Under the pieces are notes generated by a model. The model was not told the DNA's origin. It was given only the letters and a program-made list of their open reading frames with translations, and searched no databases. This document shows positions 39,043-49,422 of a stretch of 64,000 nucleotides of DNA, piece by piece. Position numbers and translations under genes: made by a program. This DNA comes from a beta proteobacterium KB13. GTDB lineage: Bacteria > Pseudomonadota > Gammaproteobacteria > Burkholderiales > Methylophilaceae. Numbering within the stretch: the first letter of the stretch is position 1; the number at the start of each line of letters is the position of its first letter. The DNA lies in NCBI GenBank assembly GCA_000156155.1, contig DS995299.1, forward strand, positions 2,390-66,389. The letters are read 5' to 3'.

Positions 39043-39843
39043 TTAAAATTCTTTTGACACGTAAAACACACCTCTCTGTTCACCTAAGTATTTGCCATCA
39101 ACTTTGCCCCAGGTTGTTTCAGATTGGTTTGTATTTGTGTAGTTAAAGCCAACATTTAATCCCATGACTTCTTTGTCGATTCCAACTAAAACGTCTTCAT
39201 ATGTGTATGGATCGTTTGCTGCACCAGCAAATTTTTGATGACCCCAATGAAGAGTAGCTGTTAAACCATCTACATTCATGTATTGACCAATGTCATGCTC
39301 AAAATCTACTGAAACATAGAAGGTTCCATCTGCATCATCTCCAGATCCTTGAGCTTTACCCCAAGTCCAAGCGGCATCTGAAACAACTTCATAATATGTG
39401 ATTCCAAAGTCTTTATATGATAAACCGCCATATAATTCTAATGTGTGAGCATTTGCAACAGCATCACGTCTGTCACCAGGATATAAATATTGTAAGAAAC
39501 CAACATCATATCCGACTCCAGAGTCTCCAAATTCACCCGCGAAACCACCGTAAATATCTATTTCTGCAGTACCACCGGATTCATAATAAGAGCTGCTTCC
39601 ATTATCTACAGTCCAGCTGACATTAGATGCCCATGCACCTAAGTAAAACCCACTGGAATGTTCATAATCAACACCACCTTGTAGAGCGGGATCATTATGT
39701 GTTTGTGTATATCCACGGAAAACGTATTCAGAAAATAAACCAACGTTATAAGAAACGCTATGTTCAGATTCTGCTTCCTCCGCAAAAATACTCATCGCTG
39801 GCATTGTTAAGGCAGCTGCCAACGCAAGTTTTAAAGTTTTCAT
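39043..39843 (-). CDS. TorF-family putative porin
   Basis: A 266-residue outer-membrane protein with a signal peptide cleaved after IFA (about residue 21). Repeated alternating hydrophobic and aromatic strands (VSYNVGLFSEYVFRGYTQTH, GFYLGAWASNVSW, GVFYVSKEF at the C-terminus with terminal Phe) indicate a beta-barrel of the TorF/TIGR02001 type. It is the first gene of the sigma-54-driven nitrogen operon, 35 bases before glnK. It may admit ammonium or small amines through the outer membrane; this is inference from context only. Confidence 0.85.
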   Translation of the reverse strand: MKTLKLALAAALTMPAMSIFAEEAESEHSVSYNVGLFSEYVFRGYTQTHNDPALQGGVDYEHSSGFYLGAWASNVSWTVDNGSSSYYESGGTAEIDIYGGFAGEFGDSGVGYDVGFLQYLYPGDRRDAVANAHTLELYGGLSYKDFGITYYEVVSDAAWTWGKAQGSGDDADGTFYVSVDFEHDIGQYMNVDGLTATLHWGHQKFAGAANDPYTYEDVLVGIDKEVMGLNVGFNYTNTNQSETTWGKVDGKYLGEQRGVFYVSKEF

Positions 39844-39924
39844 AAAATACTCTCCTAAGATTTTATAAATTTATACAATGTTTAAGTGATCCGAAAAAAA
39901 CGTAAACATACGTAATATAAGTAA

Positions 39925-39941
39925 TGCAATTTCCGTGCCAA
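39925..39941 (-). promoter_or_regulatory. Sigma-54 promoter of the porin-glnK-amtB operon
   Basis: On the minus strand the sequence is TTGGCACGGAAATTGCA, which matches the sigma-54 consensus TTGGCACG-N4-TTGCA at every conserved position, with the correct -24/-12 spacing. It lies 82 bases before the porin ATG, giving a leader of about 70 bases. An RpoN/NtrC dependence is expected. I could not find a convincing NtrC-binding palindrome upstream by eye. Confidence 0.93.
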
Positions 39942-40058
39942 CTTAAATTTCAAAGCATGAATTAATTTATTATTGGGGAATAACAATGTTAATTTTTTGC
40001 CTTATGTAAATCAGAAAACTCTGTTAGAATCAACGATTTACAACGATATGATAGACCA

Positions 40059-40292
40059 ATGAAAGACAAGTTTCAAAATATTTCTGACAAAATTCGTGAA
40101 TTATTAAAAAATTCACCAATAGAGGACATGGAAAACAATATAAATGCACTAATTAAGAACAAGTGCACTGATTTGGGGCTTGTTTCTCGTGAAGAATTTG
40201 ATGTGCAAACCGAAGTGCTCCGCAAAACCCGTGAAAAGTTAGAAGCCATGGAAAAAGCCTTGGCTGAGTATGAAACTAAACAGTCAAAGTAA
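40059..40292 (+). CDS. ubiK: Ubiquinone biosynthesis accessory factor UbiK (BMFP family)
   Basis: A 77-residue helical protein. The C-terminal half (SREEFDVQTEVLRKTREKLE) is a coiled coil typical of the YqiC/UbiK family. Family knowledge: UbiK assists the Ubi metabolon with UbiJ and has membrane-fusing properties. It is divergent from the porin operon and lies 39 bases before metH. Confidence 0.85.
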   Translation: MKDKFQNISDKIRELLKNSPIEDMENNINALIKNKCTDLGLVSREEFDVQTEVLRKTREKLEAMEKALAEYETKQSK

Positions 40293-40331
40293 TCTCATAT
40301 AGAAAACCATTTATACACACCCTAATAATCC

Positions 40332-43300
40332 ATGGACCCATATAAAAATACAGAAGATTTTTTAAAGGCTGAATTAAAGAAGCGTATTCTTTTTATGGAC
40401 GGTGCCATGGGTACGATGATCCAACAACACCAATTTGTTGAGGCAGATTACCGGGGTGAGCGATTTAAATCTTTCGCGGCCCCAGAAGGCGAACGTGAAT
40501 TATTCCTAAAAGGGAATAATGAGCTCCTCAGTATTACCCAGCCTGCTGTCATCCAAAAAATCCATGAGGATTACCTAGCGGCGGGTGCAGACATTATTGA
40601 AACCAATACCTTCGGTGCAAATAGCGTGGCCCAGGAAGATTACTTCATGGCTAGCCTTGTGAAAGAGATGAATATTGAGTCGGTTAAATTAGCGAAGGCG
40701 GCGGCAGAGAAATACTCAACCGAAGATAAGCCGCGATTTGTGGCCGGCGCGATCGGACCAACCCCAAAAACAGCTTCCATATCACCAGACGTGAATGACC
40801 CAGGCGCCAGAAACATCACCTTCGACCAGTTATTTGATTCTTATGCTGAACAGGCGGAGACTCTCATATCTAATGGGGCTGACATTATTCTGATTGAAAC
40901 GGTGTTTGATACCCTGAACTGTAAAGCTGCCATTGCTGCTGTGCAATCTACATTTGATCAATTAGGAAAAACTCTCCCAATCATGATTTCTGGCACAGTC
41001 ACTGATGCTTCTGGGCGTATCTTATCAGGCCAGACGGTGACAGCATTTTGGAACTCGATTCGACATGCGAAACCCTTAACCATTGGATTAAACTGCGCCC
41101 TTGGTGCAGCACTCATGAGACCGTATGCTGAAGAATTGTCTAACATTGCTGATACTTTTGTATGTATCTACCCAAATGCTGGATTACCCAATCCAATGTC
41201 AGATACCGGGTTTGACGAAAAACCTGATGATACTTCCACTCTCTTAAAAGAATTTGCCGAGAGCGGTTTTGTGAACGTGGCTGGTGGGTGCTGTGGGACG
41301 ACACCGGAGCATATTGCTGCGATTACCCAATCACTCAAAAATATTCCACCCAGAACATTACCAACGATTGTAAAAAAAATGCGTCTATCAGGACTCGAGC
41401 CCATGATTATTGGCGACGATGATTTATTTGTGAACGTTGGTGAGCGAACTAATGTGACCGGGTCACGAGTTTTTGCCAAGTTAATCATTGATGAAAATTA
41501 CGAGGAGGCCGTCAGTGTAGCAAGGCAGCAGGTTGAAAATGGGGCTCAGGTCATCGATATTAATATGGATGAGGGTATGTTAGATGCCGAGAAGGCGATG
41601 ACGACATTCCTTAATTTGATTGCCTCTGAGCCTGATATTTCTAGGGTGCCGATTATGATTGATTCTTCAAAATGGTCAGTCATTGAGGCTGGTTTAAAAT
41701 GCATCCAAGGCAAACCGATAGTCAATTCGATCTCATTAAAAGAAGGCGAAGAGAGCTTCATTCATCAAGCAAAATTATGTATGCAGTATGGCGCAGCAGT
41801 GATTGTCATGGCTTTTGATGAAGAGGGCCAAGCGGATACCTATGAGAGAAAAATTGAAATTTGTGAGCGTGCCTACAACATTTTAAAAGACACGGTTGGT
41901 TTCCCGGTGGAAGATATCATTTTTGATCCAAATATTTTTGCCATAGCCACTGGCATTGCTGAGCATAACAATTATGCGGTGGACTTTATCAATGCGACCA
42001 AGTGGATCAAGGATAATCTGCCTCATGCAAAAATTTCTGGTGGGGTATCCAACGTGAGTTTCAGCTTTAGAGGGAATGAGGCTGCGAGGGAGGCCATCCA
42101 TACCGTATTTTTAAATCATGCCATAAAGAACGGGATGACCATGGGTATCGTTAATGCAGGCATGATTGGGGTGATTGATGATCTTACGGAAGAATTAAAA
42201 GAGGTGGTTGAGGATGTGGTTCTAAATCACCGTGAGGATGCTACTGATCGCATGATTGAAATTGCTGGTTCTCTGCAAGGAAAGAAAAAAGAAAAAGACA
42301 CCAATGAGTGGCGAGGTTCTGATGCTCAGCCTGTGTCTGTTGAGAAAAAAATTGAGTATGCCCTCATCCACGGCATCACCAATTACATCGAAGAAGACAC
42401 AGAAACAGCTCGTTTACAGATCATGGAAAGCGGTGGTCGTCCTATCAATGTGATCGAAGGTCCCCTAATGGATGGCATGAATGTGGTGGGCGATTTGTTT
42501 GCTGAAGGAAAAATGTTTTTACCTCAGGTGGTTAAATCAGCCAGAGTTATGAAACAGGCAGTGGCCCACCTGATTCCATTCATTGAAAAGGAAAAGGAAG
42601 AAGAAGAGGCCAGGACGGGAAAAAAATCCAAACCAAAAGGTAAAATGCTGATTGCAACCGTCAAGGGCGATGTCCACGACATAGGAAAAAATATTGTTTC
42701 TGTCGTGCTCCAATGTAATAACTTTGAAGTGGTGAACATGGGCGTCATGGTTCCTTGCGCTGAAATTTTAAATAAGGCGAAAGAAGAAAATGTCGACATC
42801 ATTGGACTATCTGGGTTAATCACGCCTTCTCTTGAAGAGATGGCTCATGTTGCCAGTGAGATGCAAAGAGACCCATATTTCAGGTCGGTAAAAATGCCAC
42901 TGTTAATTGGCGGGGCAACCACGTCAAGAGCTCATACAGCGGTCAAGATTTCACCTAATTATGAGGGCCCAGTTGTGCATGTGGCGGATGCATCTCGATC
43001 TGTGTCTGTGATGCAGTCGTTATTATCACCAGACTCCAAGGTAGACTATATCGAGAAACTAAAAGCAGATTATGAAAAAGTCCGACAGCTTCATGGGCAA
43101 AAAAAAGGAGTGAAGTACATTAGCTTAAAAGCTGCAAGAGAAAATAAATTATCTTTAAATTTCAATCCAATAAAACCCAAGTTTATTGGAAGAAGAGTAT
43201 TTAAAAATATTAATTTAAATGAATTAACTGATTTTATTGACTGGACTCCATTTTTTAAGACATGGGATCTGGCTGGAAGATACCCACAAATTTTACAAGA

Positions 43301-44081
43301 TGAGGTGGTTGGTGATACCGCAAGTCAATTATTTGATGACGCTCAAACGATGCTGAAGAAAGTCATCAATGATAGAAAATTAAAAGCTCATGCGGTAGTG
43401 GGTTTTTGTAAGGCACATGCGATTGAGGATGATATTGCCATATCAGATGAGCAAGATAAATTACAATTTACCTTTCATACGTTAAGGCAACAATCGGAAA
43501 AACCAATTATTAGCGGTAGGCCCAAGCCAAACTTATCATTAAGCGATTTTATTGCTCCACAAGAGTCTCATATTGATGACTACATCGGCATGTTCGCAGT
43601 GACGGCTGGTGATGGCGGTGAATTTTATCTGAACCAATATGAAAAAAATAAAGATGATTACAGCGGCATTATGTTTAAGGCATTGATGGACCGATTGGCA
43701 GAAGCTTGCGCAGAATATATGCACTTAAGAGTCAGGCAAGATCTCTGGGGTTATGCACAAAAAGAAAAATTATCCAATGAAGAACTGATTCAAGAAAAAT
43801 ATCTTGGAATAAGACCGGCACCTGGATATCCTGCTTGCCCTGAGCATTCTGTGAAAGAAGATCTCTTTAAGTTTTTAAAAACGGATGAGATCGGGATGTC
43901 CTTGACTGAAAATTACGCCATGATTCCAGCCTCCTCTGTCTCAGGATTTTATTTTGCTCATCCGGAATCTACCTATTTTAGTATCGACAAGATTGATGCG
44001 GATCAATTAAATGATTTTGCCAATCGATCTTCAATGGATGTGGATAATGCTCGACGGTTGCTATCTTCTAATATAAAGTAG
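40332..44081 (+). CDS. metH: Cobalamin-dependent methionine synthase
   Basis: Transfers the methyl group of 5-methyltetrahydrofolate to homocysteine through methylcobalamin. At 1249 residues all four modules are present. The homocysteine domain (to about 345) has zinc ligands Cys255 and Cys320-Cys321. The pterin domain begins near [12 protein letters not shown]. The cobalamin cap and domain follow, with the cobalt-binding His782 in GDVHDIGKN. The C-terminal reactivation domain has [13 protein letters not shown]. No cobalamin riboswitch lies in the 39 bases upstream. With NrdJ this makes the cell doubly dependent on B12 unless MetE is encoded elsewhere. Confidence 0.98.
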   Translation: MDPYKNTEDFLKAELKKRILFMDGAMGTMIQQHQFVEADYRGERFKSFAAPEGERELFLKGNNELLSITQPAVIQKIHEDYLAAGADIIETNTFGANSVAQEDYFMASLVKEMNIESVKLAKAAAEKYSTEDKPRFVAGAIGPTPKTASISPDVNDPGARNITFDQLFDSYAEQAETLISNGADIILIETVFDTLNCKAAIAAVQSTFDQLGKTLPIMISGTVTDASGRILSGQTVTAFWNSIRHAKPLTIGLNCALGAALMRPYAEELSNIADTFVCIYPNAGLPNPMSDTGFDEKPDDTSTLLKEFAESGFVNVAGGCCGTTPEHIAAITQSLKNIPPRTLPTIVKKMRLSGLEPMIIGDDDLFVNVGERTNVTGSRVFAKLIIDENYEEAVSVARQQVENGAQVIDINMDEGMLDAEKAMTTFLNLIASEPDISRVPIMIDSSKWSVIEAGLKCIQGKPIVNSISLKEGEESFIHQAKLCMQYGAAVIVMAFDEEGQADTYERKIEICERAYNILKDTVGFPVEDIIFDPNIFAIATGIAEHNNYAVDFINATKWIKDNLPHAKISGGVSNVSFSFRGNEAAREAIHTVFLNHAIKNGMTMGIVNAGMIGVIDDLTEELKEVVEDVVLNHREDATDRMIEIAGSLQGKKKEKDTNEWRGSDAQPVSVEKKIEYALIHGITNYIEEDTETARLQIMESGGRPINVIEGPLMDGMNVVGDLFAEGKMFLPQVVKSARVMKQAVAHLIPFIEKEKEEEEARTGKKSKPKGKMLIATVKGDVHDIGKNIVSVVLQCNNFEVVNMGVMVPCAEILNKAKEENVDIIGLSGLITPSLEEMAHVASEMQRDPYFRSVKMPLLIGGATTSRAHTAVKISPNYEGPVVHVADASRSVSVMQSLLSPDSKVDYIEKLKADYEKVRQLHGQKKGVKYISLKAARENKLSLNFNPIKPKFIGRRVFKNINLNELTDFIDWTPFFKTWDLAGRYPQILQDEVVGDTASQLFDDAQTMLKKVINDRKLKAHAVVGFCKAHAIEDDIAISDEQDKLQFTFHTLRQQSEKPIISGRPKPNLSLSDFIAPQESHIDDYIGMFAVTAGDGGEFYLNQYEKNKDDYSGIMFKALMDRLAEACAEYMHLRVRQDLWGYAQKEKLSNEELIQEKYLGIRPAPGYPACPEHSVKEDLFKFLKTDEIGMSLTENYAMIPASSVSGFYFAHPESTYFSIDKIDADQLNDFANRSSMDVDNARRLLSSNIK

Positions 44082-44086
44082 TCTTT

Positions 44087-45442
44087 ATGCATATTCATGT
44101 GATTGGAATCTGCGGTACATTTATGGCAGGCATGGCTTCTCTTGCAAAAGATTTAGGCCACACGGTTACTGGGTGCGATCAAAATGTTTATCCACCAATG
44201 TCTACTTTTTTAGAATCGAAAGACATTCAGATTACCCAAGGATTTGATGCCAACCAAGTAAGCTTAAAACCTGATCTATTTATTGTGGGAAATGTTGTCT
44301 CTAGAGGCAATCCTTTGATGGAAGAAATTCTCAATCAAAATTTAAGGTACCAATCTGGACCCCAGTGGTTATATGAAAACCTCTTGCATGATAAATGGGT
44401 CATAGCTGTCTCTGGAACTCACGGAAAAACCACAACAACATCAATGATCAATTGGATCTTAAGGGAAAACGATATCGATTGCGGTTACCTTATCGGAGGG
44501 ATCACTGGAAACTTTTCATCGAGTAGCTCTTTGTCACAGTCTGATTCACCATTTTTTGTCATTGAGGCTGATGAATATGACACAGCGTTTTTTGATAAAC
44601 GCTCAAAATTTATCCATTACCGACCAAAGACTTTGGTGATTAATAATATTGAATTTGATCACGCTGATATATTTGACGATATTTCTCATATTAAAAGACA
44701 TTTTCATCACTTGATTCGAACCGTTCCCCAACAAGGAAAAATCATAATTAATCAACAGGATAAAAATACAAAAGAAACAGTAGATATGGGCATCTGGTCT
44801 GAGATCGAAGAATTCAATTCTTCCGAGTCATGGCATATTGAACAGATCAATAAAGAGAAATTATTTTTTTATAAAGAAAAAAAAATAGGCAAGCTTAATT
44901 GGGATTTGATAGGGGAGCATAATGAGTTAAATGCTATGGCAGCTATTTTGGCAGCAAGGCATGTGGGAGTCTCAGAAGAAAATGCATTAAAGTCTTTGTC
45001 GTCATTTAAAAATACCAAGCGACGCTTAGAAGTAATCTATAAGAAAAATAATCTAACAATCTATGATGATTTTGCTCATCATCCAACAGCCATACATTTT
45101 ATAGCGAAAACATTCTGCAATAATTTCCCGAAAGATAAAACACTATTTGTGATTGATCCTAGATCAAATACAATGAAAAGAGGAGATTTAAAAGAAGAGT
45201 TAAGAAGTATTTTGAGAAATATTCCAGCATTTATGCTCTTTTCAAAAGATTTGTTATGGGAACCAGCGAAATACCTTGCAGACTTAGACACAAAAATATT
45301 TATTGCTGAAGATCTTGCTGCATTTATTGAAAAACTAAAAAATATAATTTTTGATTATGACCATATTGTTTTTTTGAGCAATGGAAGTTTTGAGGGTGTG
45401 CAAAGTAAAATAATTAGCTTTTTAGAAAATGAAAATTCTTAA
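44087..45442 (+). CDS. mpl: UDP-N-acetylmuramate:L-alanyl-gamma-D-glutamyl-meso-diaminopimelate ligase
   Basis: Murein tripeptide ligase for peptidoglycan recycling: attaches the recovered tripeptide to UDP-MurNAc using ATP. The N-terminal Rossmann motif IHVIGICGTFMAGMASLA, the P-loop SGTHGKTTTTSM and the central IEADEYDTAFFDKRSKF are typical of Mpl rather than MurC. The length of 451 residues is normal. It starts five bases after metH and overlaps the tonB-like gene by 14 bases. MltA in the same window would generate the anhydromuropeptides that this pathway salvages. Confidence 0.95.
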   Translation: MHIHVIGICGTFMAGMASLAKDLGHTVTGCDQNVYPPMSTFLESKDIQITQGFDANQVSLKPDLFIVGNVVSRGNPLMEEILNQNLRYQSGPQWLYENLLHDKWVIAVSGTHGKTTTTSMINWILRENDIDCGYLIGGITGNFSSSSSLSQSDSPFFVIEADEYDTAFFDKRSKFIHYRPKTLVINNIEFDHADIFDDISHIKRHFHHLIRTVPQQGKIIINQQDKNTKETVDMGIWSEIEEFNSSESWHIEQINKEKLFFYKEKKIGKLNWDLIGEHNELNAMAAILAARHVGVSEENALKSLSSFKNTKRRLEVIYKKNNLTIYDDFAHHPTAIHFIAKTFCNNFPKDKTLFVIDPRSNTMKRGDLKEELRSILRNIPAFMLFSKDLLWEPAKYLADLDTKIFIAEDLAAFIEKLKNIIFDYDHIVFLSNGSFEGVQSKIISFLENENS

Positions 45443-46169
45443 ACAAAATTATTTTTCGATCTTTTTTATTATTTCAGTGCTGTTACATGGCACCCTCTTT
45501 TACTTTTTCAACTTAAAATCTAACGAGGTGGTTAATGAAAAAGAATTGATCGTCAATATTTTGAAAATACCTAATCAAGTGACGGATATAGAAACGATTG
45601 ATTTAAAAAAAGAGGTGAAGCCAGAAGTTATAAAAAAAATAAAACAGGATCAAAAAAAATTCCAACAACAAATTATTCAAGAAACTAAAGAATCAACCAT
45701 CATTTCAGCTCCAGAAAGTAAACCAGAAGAAGAAGTAGAAGAGAAAACATTAAAACCAATTAATCTTGATCCATCTTTTATCCAGTCTCAATTATCTGAT
45801 ATTGTCGATAAGAAAAAAATTGATAAACGAACAAAGGTCATATCTAGTAAAACTAAAGAACGTGATTTTCAGTCTTACTATCAGGTGTGGAAAAATAAAG
45901 TAGAAAAAATAGGGGCTTTAAATTATCCCGCTGCGGCTAGAAATGGGATTAGTGAGTCACTGGTTATGACGGTAATACTGAATGACCAGGGAGAGGTGTT
46001 AGATATAAAGATTAATAAGTCATCAGGAGTACCTCAATTAGATGATGCAGCGAAAAAAATTGTGAATCTTGGATCACCCTATGCCCCTTTTCCTCCGTCA
46101 ATTAAAGAACAAGTAGATACTTTGCAGATTAGACGGATATGGAGATTTACAAATAATTTAATGGAATGA
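45429..46169 (+). CDS. TonB-like energy transducer
   Basis: A 246-residue protein with one N-terminal membrane helix (about residues 8-26), a charged linker rich in Lys, Glu and Pro (about 50-150), and a TonB-type C-terminal domain. The domain is marked by YPAAARNGISESLVMTVILN, KINKSSGVPQLDDAAKKIV and PYAPFPPSIK. It would couple the proton gradient to outer-membrane receptors. ExbB/ExbD genes are not adjacent. It overlaps mpl by 14 bases. Confidence 0.85.
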   Translation: MKILKQNYFSIFFIISVLLHGTLFYFFNLKSNEVVNEKELIVNILKIPNQVTDIETIDLKKEVKPEVIKKIKQDQKKFQQQIIQETKESTIISAPESKPEEEVEEKTLKPINLDPSFIQSQLSDIVDKKKIDKRTKVISSKTKERDFQSYYQVWKNKVEKIGALNYPAAARNGISESLVMTVILNDQGEVLDIKINKSSGVPQLDDAAKKIVNLGSPYAPFPPSIKEQVDTLQIRRIWRFTNNLME

Positions 46170-46170
46170 T

Positions 46171-46482
46171 ATGAACAATTATTATAAATATCATATTTTT
46201 ATTTGCCTTAATGAGAGGGACGACGGTGCACAGTGTTGTTCACAATTTAATGCATTAAAAATTTTTGATTACATGAAACAAAAAATTAAATCATTAAATT
46301 TGCGCGGTAAAGGTTTCGTGAGAATTAATCGTTCCGGCTGTTTTGATCGTTGTTCAGAAGGACCTATGTTGGTTGTTTATCCAGATGCGGTTTGGTACAC
46401 ATTTATTGATGACGCAGATATCGATGAAATTATTCAATCACATATCATTAACAACACAACAGTTGAACGGTTAATGATTTAA
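46171..46482 (+). CDS. Thioredoxin-like [2Fe-2S] ferredoxin
   Basis: A 103-residue protein with cysteines in FICLNERDDGAQCC and GCFDRCSEGPMLVVYPD. This matches the (2Fe-2S) thioredoxin-like ferredoxin family. The electron partner is unknown. It starts one base after the tonB-like gene. Its 3' end overlaps the convergent HIT-protein gene by 12 bases. Confidence 0.85.
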   Translation: MNNYYKYHIFICLNERDDGAQCCSQFNALKIFDYMKQKIKSLNLRGKGFVRINRSGCFDRCSEGPMLVVYPDAVWYTFIDDADIDEIIQSHIINNTTVERLMI

Positions 46483-46884
46483 ATTCAAATCTAGCTGTTG
46501 TTTAAGTTGATTTATTTCATCTATTGAATTTTCAAATTTATTATGACGAACAGGATCAGCCCATATGCTCTCAGGGAAAAAATTATCATTCATAAATCTT
46601 GCAATGATATGCCAGTGCAGGTGGGGAGTTTTGTTTCCCAAGGACGCTAAATTAATTTTTTCTGGTTTATAAATATCAGTGATAATTTGTTCAATGATAT
46701 TAATTATCTTATACATTTCACTTTGAATGGCAGGGGTGAGATGGTGTATTTCCTTGACGTGATCAATTAGCTCTAAACGGAGATAGCCTCTAATGTTCTG
46801 ATTATTAACTAAGACAATCCTAAAAGTCTTGTTTTGCCACAATATGGGTAAAGTTGATCTGATACATAATTCACAATCAGACAA
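46471..46884 (-). CDS. HIT-domain protein
   Basis: A 137-residue histidine triad protein. HLHWHIIARF near residue 93 is the HxHxH active site that hydrolyses or transfers nucleotides. SDCELC at the start gives one zinc-binding-type cysteine pair. The substrate cannot be deduced. It overlaps nadA by eight bases and ends the long minus-strand array. Confidence 0.86.
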   Translation of the reverse strand: MSDCELCIRSTLPILWQNKTFRIVLVNNQNIRGYLRLELIDHVKEIHHLTPAIQSEMYKIINIIEQIITDIYKPEKINLASLGNKTPHLHWHIIARFMNDNFFPESIWADPVRHNKFENSIDEINQLKQQLDLNLNH

Positions 46885-47974
46885 TGGCCATCATCCTATC
46901 CAGTGCAACTTTAGCCGACTGAGCGATTGATGGGGGAACGACTATTTCATTAACCACTTTCCCTTCAAGTAAATTATCTAGGACCCATGATAAATGTTGA
47001 GGATCTATTCTAGCCATGGTCGTGCATTCGCATACGATATGTGACATAAATTTAACCACTTTATCCTCTTTAATCATTTCATTGGCGAGACGATTCACCA
47101 AATTTAATTCAGTCCCAACTAACCATTTTGTTCCCGCTTCAGCATTTTTAATGGTATTCAAAATAAATTCGGTGGACCCAACCATATCTGAGTTAACACA
47201 GACCTCAAAAGGCGATTCAGGATGTGAAATGACTATACCATCAGGATTTTCTTCTCTAAATTTTTTAATATGATCCTCTCGGAACATCTGATGAACAGCA
47301 CAATGACCTTTCCATAATAGGATTTTAGCTCGATGTATTTGTTCTTTTGTTAATCCTCCTAGGGGTAAATCAGGATCCCATACAACCATATCATCAAGAT
47401 CAATTCCCATTTTAAATCCGGTCCATCTTCCCAGATGTTGATCAGGGAAGAATAATACTTTTTCTTTTTGTTGAAATGCCCACTCAAGAACCTTTGGAGC
47501 ATTAGTTGAGGTACAGACGATGCCATCATGTTCTCCACAGAAGGCTTTTAAGTCTGCAGCAGAATTAATGTAAGTAATTGGAGTTATGACTTCATCAAAG
47601 TTTAAGACTTTATTTAATTCACGATATGTTCTTTGCACCTTTTGTAGGTCGGCCATATCGGCCATTTGGCATCCTGCAGAAAGATCAGGGAGTATTGTCA
47701 CTTGATCATTTCGAGATAAGATATTAGAGACTTCAGCCATAAAGTGAACGCCAAGAAAAATAATATATTGCGCCTCAAGGTTTTGAGTATATTGAGCTAA
47801 TTTGAGAGAGTCTCCTGTGAAATCAGCGTGTCGATATACTGATTCATTTTGATAATGATGGCCAAGAATAACCAGCTTGTCTTTAAGCTTCGACTTGGCA
47901 TCTATGATTTTTTGCTGACAATCATTTTCTTGAAGTTGATGAAATTTTTCAAATTGTATTACAGTTTCATTCAT
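46877..47974 (-). CDS. nadA: Quinolinate synthase
   Basis: Condenses iminoaspartate with dihydroxyacetone phosphate to quinolinate in NAD synthesis, using an oxygen-sensitive 4Fe-4S cluster. ILGHHYQNESVYRHADFTGD, FLGVHFMAEVSNIL and the cysteine-containing DLSAGCQMADMA, HCAVHQMF and VCECTTMARI are standard. The 365-residue length is typical. nadB and nadC are not in the window. It overlaps the nudB and HIT genes by eight bases each. Confidence 0.97.
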   Translation of the reverse strand: MNETVIQFEKFHQLQENDCQQKIIDAKSKLKDKLVILGHHYQNESVYRHADFTGDSLKLAQYTQNLEAQYIIFLGVHFMAEVSNILSRNDQVTILPDLSAGCQMADMADLQKVQRTYRELNKVLNFDEVITPITYINSAADLKAFCGEHDGIVCTSTNAPKVLEWAFQQKEKVLFFPDQHLGRWTGFKMGIDLDDMVVWDPDLPLGGLTKEQIHRAKILLWKGHCAVHQMFREDHIKKFREENPDGIVISHPESPFEVCVNSDMVGSTEFILNTIKNAEAGTKWLVGTELNLVNRLANEMIKEDKVVKFMSHIVCECTTMARIDPQHLSWVLDNLLEGKVVNEIVVPPSIAQSAKVALDRMMAIV

Positions 47975-48404
47975 AAAATTTTTTAAAATTAATTAAAGCA
48001 TTTCTATTGGTCCAGGAAAATACTTTTTTTATGGCATCTTCCAGGTCGGTCCATATGTATTCAACGTGTTCTTGTGGGTTGATTATTATATGTTCTTTTT
48101 TTGGCAATTGTAAGGCAAACAAATGTTCAATATTGGTTGAGACATTTTCATCATAACGGTCTTTCCATTCAGGATAAATCTGGTACTGATTCATTTGATT
48201 GAGCGAGTAAAAATTATAATCATTTACAATTAGACCAGTTTCCTCAAATACTTCTCGTCCAGCACATTCTTTGGGTGATTCATCTTTTTCAATACTTCCA
48301 GTGACTGACTGCCAATAATTGGGGTTATCTTTTCTTTGTAAAAGTAAAATATTTTTATCATCACAAAAGATAATGACCTGAATAGATATCGGTATTTTTT
48401 TCAA
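47967..48404 (-). CDS. nudB: Dihydroneopterin triphosphate diphosphatase (Nudix)
   Basis: A 145-residue Nudix hydrolase. GSIEKDESPKECAGREVFEE followed by TG is the Nudix box with the metal-binding glutamates. NYWQSVTGSIE and WTNRNALINFKKF match the NudB group that removes pyrophosphate from dihydroneopterin triphosphate in folate synthesis. Another Nudix substrate is possible. It starts five bases after ispH. Confidence 0.85.
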   Translation of the reverse strand: MKKIPISIQVIIFCDDKNILLLQRKDNPNYWQSVTGSIEKDESPKECAGREVFEETGLIVNDYNFYSLNQMNQYQIYPEWKDRYDENVSTNIEHLFALQLPKKEHIIINPQEHVEYIWTDLEDAIKKVFSWTNRNALINFKKFYE

Positions 48405-48409
48405 AACAA

Positions 48410-49345
48410 TTAAATGATTGGTAACTTAAATTTTATATTTTCTTTAGGACCATCAATTTCATTAATAATTGCATTGGAATGAGATTGTATTAACTTAGTA
48501 AGCTGTTTGATTAAAATTTCAGGTGCTGAGGCACCCGCAGTTATAGCTATATTTTTTTTATTATCAAGCCAAGTAGGATTGAAATCAGACATATCATCTA
48601 TCAATATACTTGGTATTCCTTTTTTTTCACCAAGTTCTTTTAAACGATTTGAATTAGAACTATTTTTTGATCCAACTACAAAAAGTATATCTGCTTGCGG
48701 TAATAATTGTTTAATTGCATCTTGCCGATTTTGAGTTGCATAACAGATATCATCAGCTTTTGGACCCTCAATCATTGGAAATTTAGATTTTAATTCATTA
48801 ATTACATCCTTAGTTTCATCAAGTGATAAGGTCGTTTGTGTCACATATGCAATCTTGTTTTCATCAGAAATATTAAGATAATGAATATCGGATACCTTTT
48901 CTATCAAATGCATTTTTTTTGAAGTTGTGTCCTGTCCGAGTGTACCCTCTACTTCAGGATGTCCTTTGTGACCAATCATGATAATTTCATAATTATTTTT
49001 TAAATAATGGTTCACTTCTTTATGGACCTTAGTCACTAATGGGCAGGTTGCATCGATACTTTTAAGTTTAAAGTTATCAGAATCAGATTTTACTTTTTTT
49101 GAAACACCATGAGCACTGTATATGAGATATGAATTTTCTGGTACTAACTTAAGATCATTGACAAAGATTGCACCCTTCTTTTTTAGTGATTCAATAACAA
49201 ATTTATTATGTACTACTTCATTTCTAACATAAATAGGAGCACCATATTTATCTAAGGATTGTTCGACAATTTCAATAGCACGATCAACACCGGCACAAAA
49301 ACCCCTTGGATTAGCTAATGAAATAGATATTATCTTTTTATCCAT
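48410..49345 (-). CDS. ispH: 4-hydroxy-3-methylbut-2-enyl diphosphate reductase
   Basis: Last step of the MEP isoprenoid pathway, giving IPP and DMAPP. The three cluster cysteines are in RGFCAGVDRAIE, DATCPLVTKVH and DDICYATQNRQDA. The catalytic Glu/His regions (AHGVSKKVK, GHPEVEGTLGQ) are present. The 311-residue length is normal. A 77-base gap separates it from lysA and may hold its own promoter. Confidence 0.97.
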   Translation of the reverse strand: MDKKIISISLANPRGFCAGVDRAIEIVEQSLDKYGAPIYVRNEVVHNKFVIESLKKKGAIFVNDLKLVPENSYLIYSAHGVSKKVKSDSDNFKLKSIDATCPLVTKVHKEVNHYLKNNYEIIMIGHKGHPEVEGTLGQDTTSKKMHLIEKVSDIHYLNISDENKIAYVTQTTLSLDETKDVINELKSKFPMIEGPKADDICYATQNRQDAIKQLLPQADILFVVGSKNSSNSNRLKELGEKKGIPSILIDDMSDFNPTWLDNKKNIAITAGASAPEILIKQLTKLIQSHSNAIINEIDGPKENIKFKLPII

Positions 49346-49422
49346 CAGATTTAGTTTTTCTTTTTTATTAAATATTAATTATCGTAGCACTTATGATAGT
49401 TTTTCTTAAGATGTGATGATCT

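Noticed and set aside
39942-40058. NtrC enhancer sites upstream of the sigma-54 promoter
   Set aside because: I found no convincing palindrome of the TGCACC/GGTGCA type by eye, so none is annotated.
40293-40331. Possible cobalamin or SAM riboswitch before metH
   Set aside because: Only 39 bases separate ubiK and metH, too short for either aptamer.
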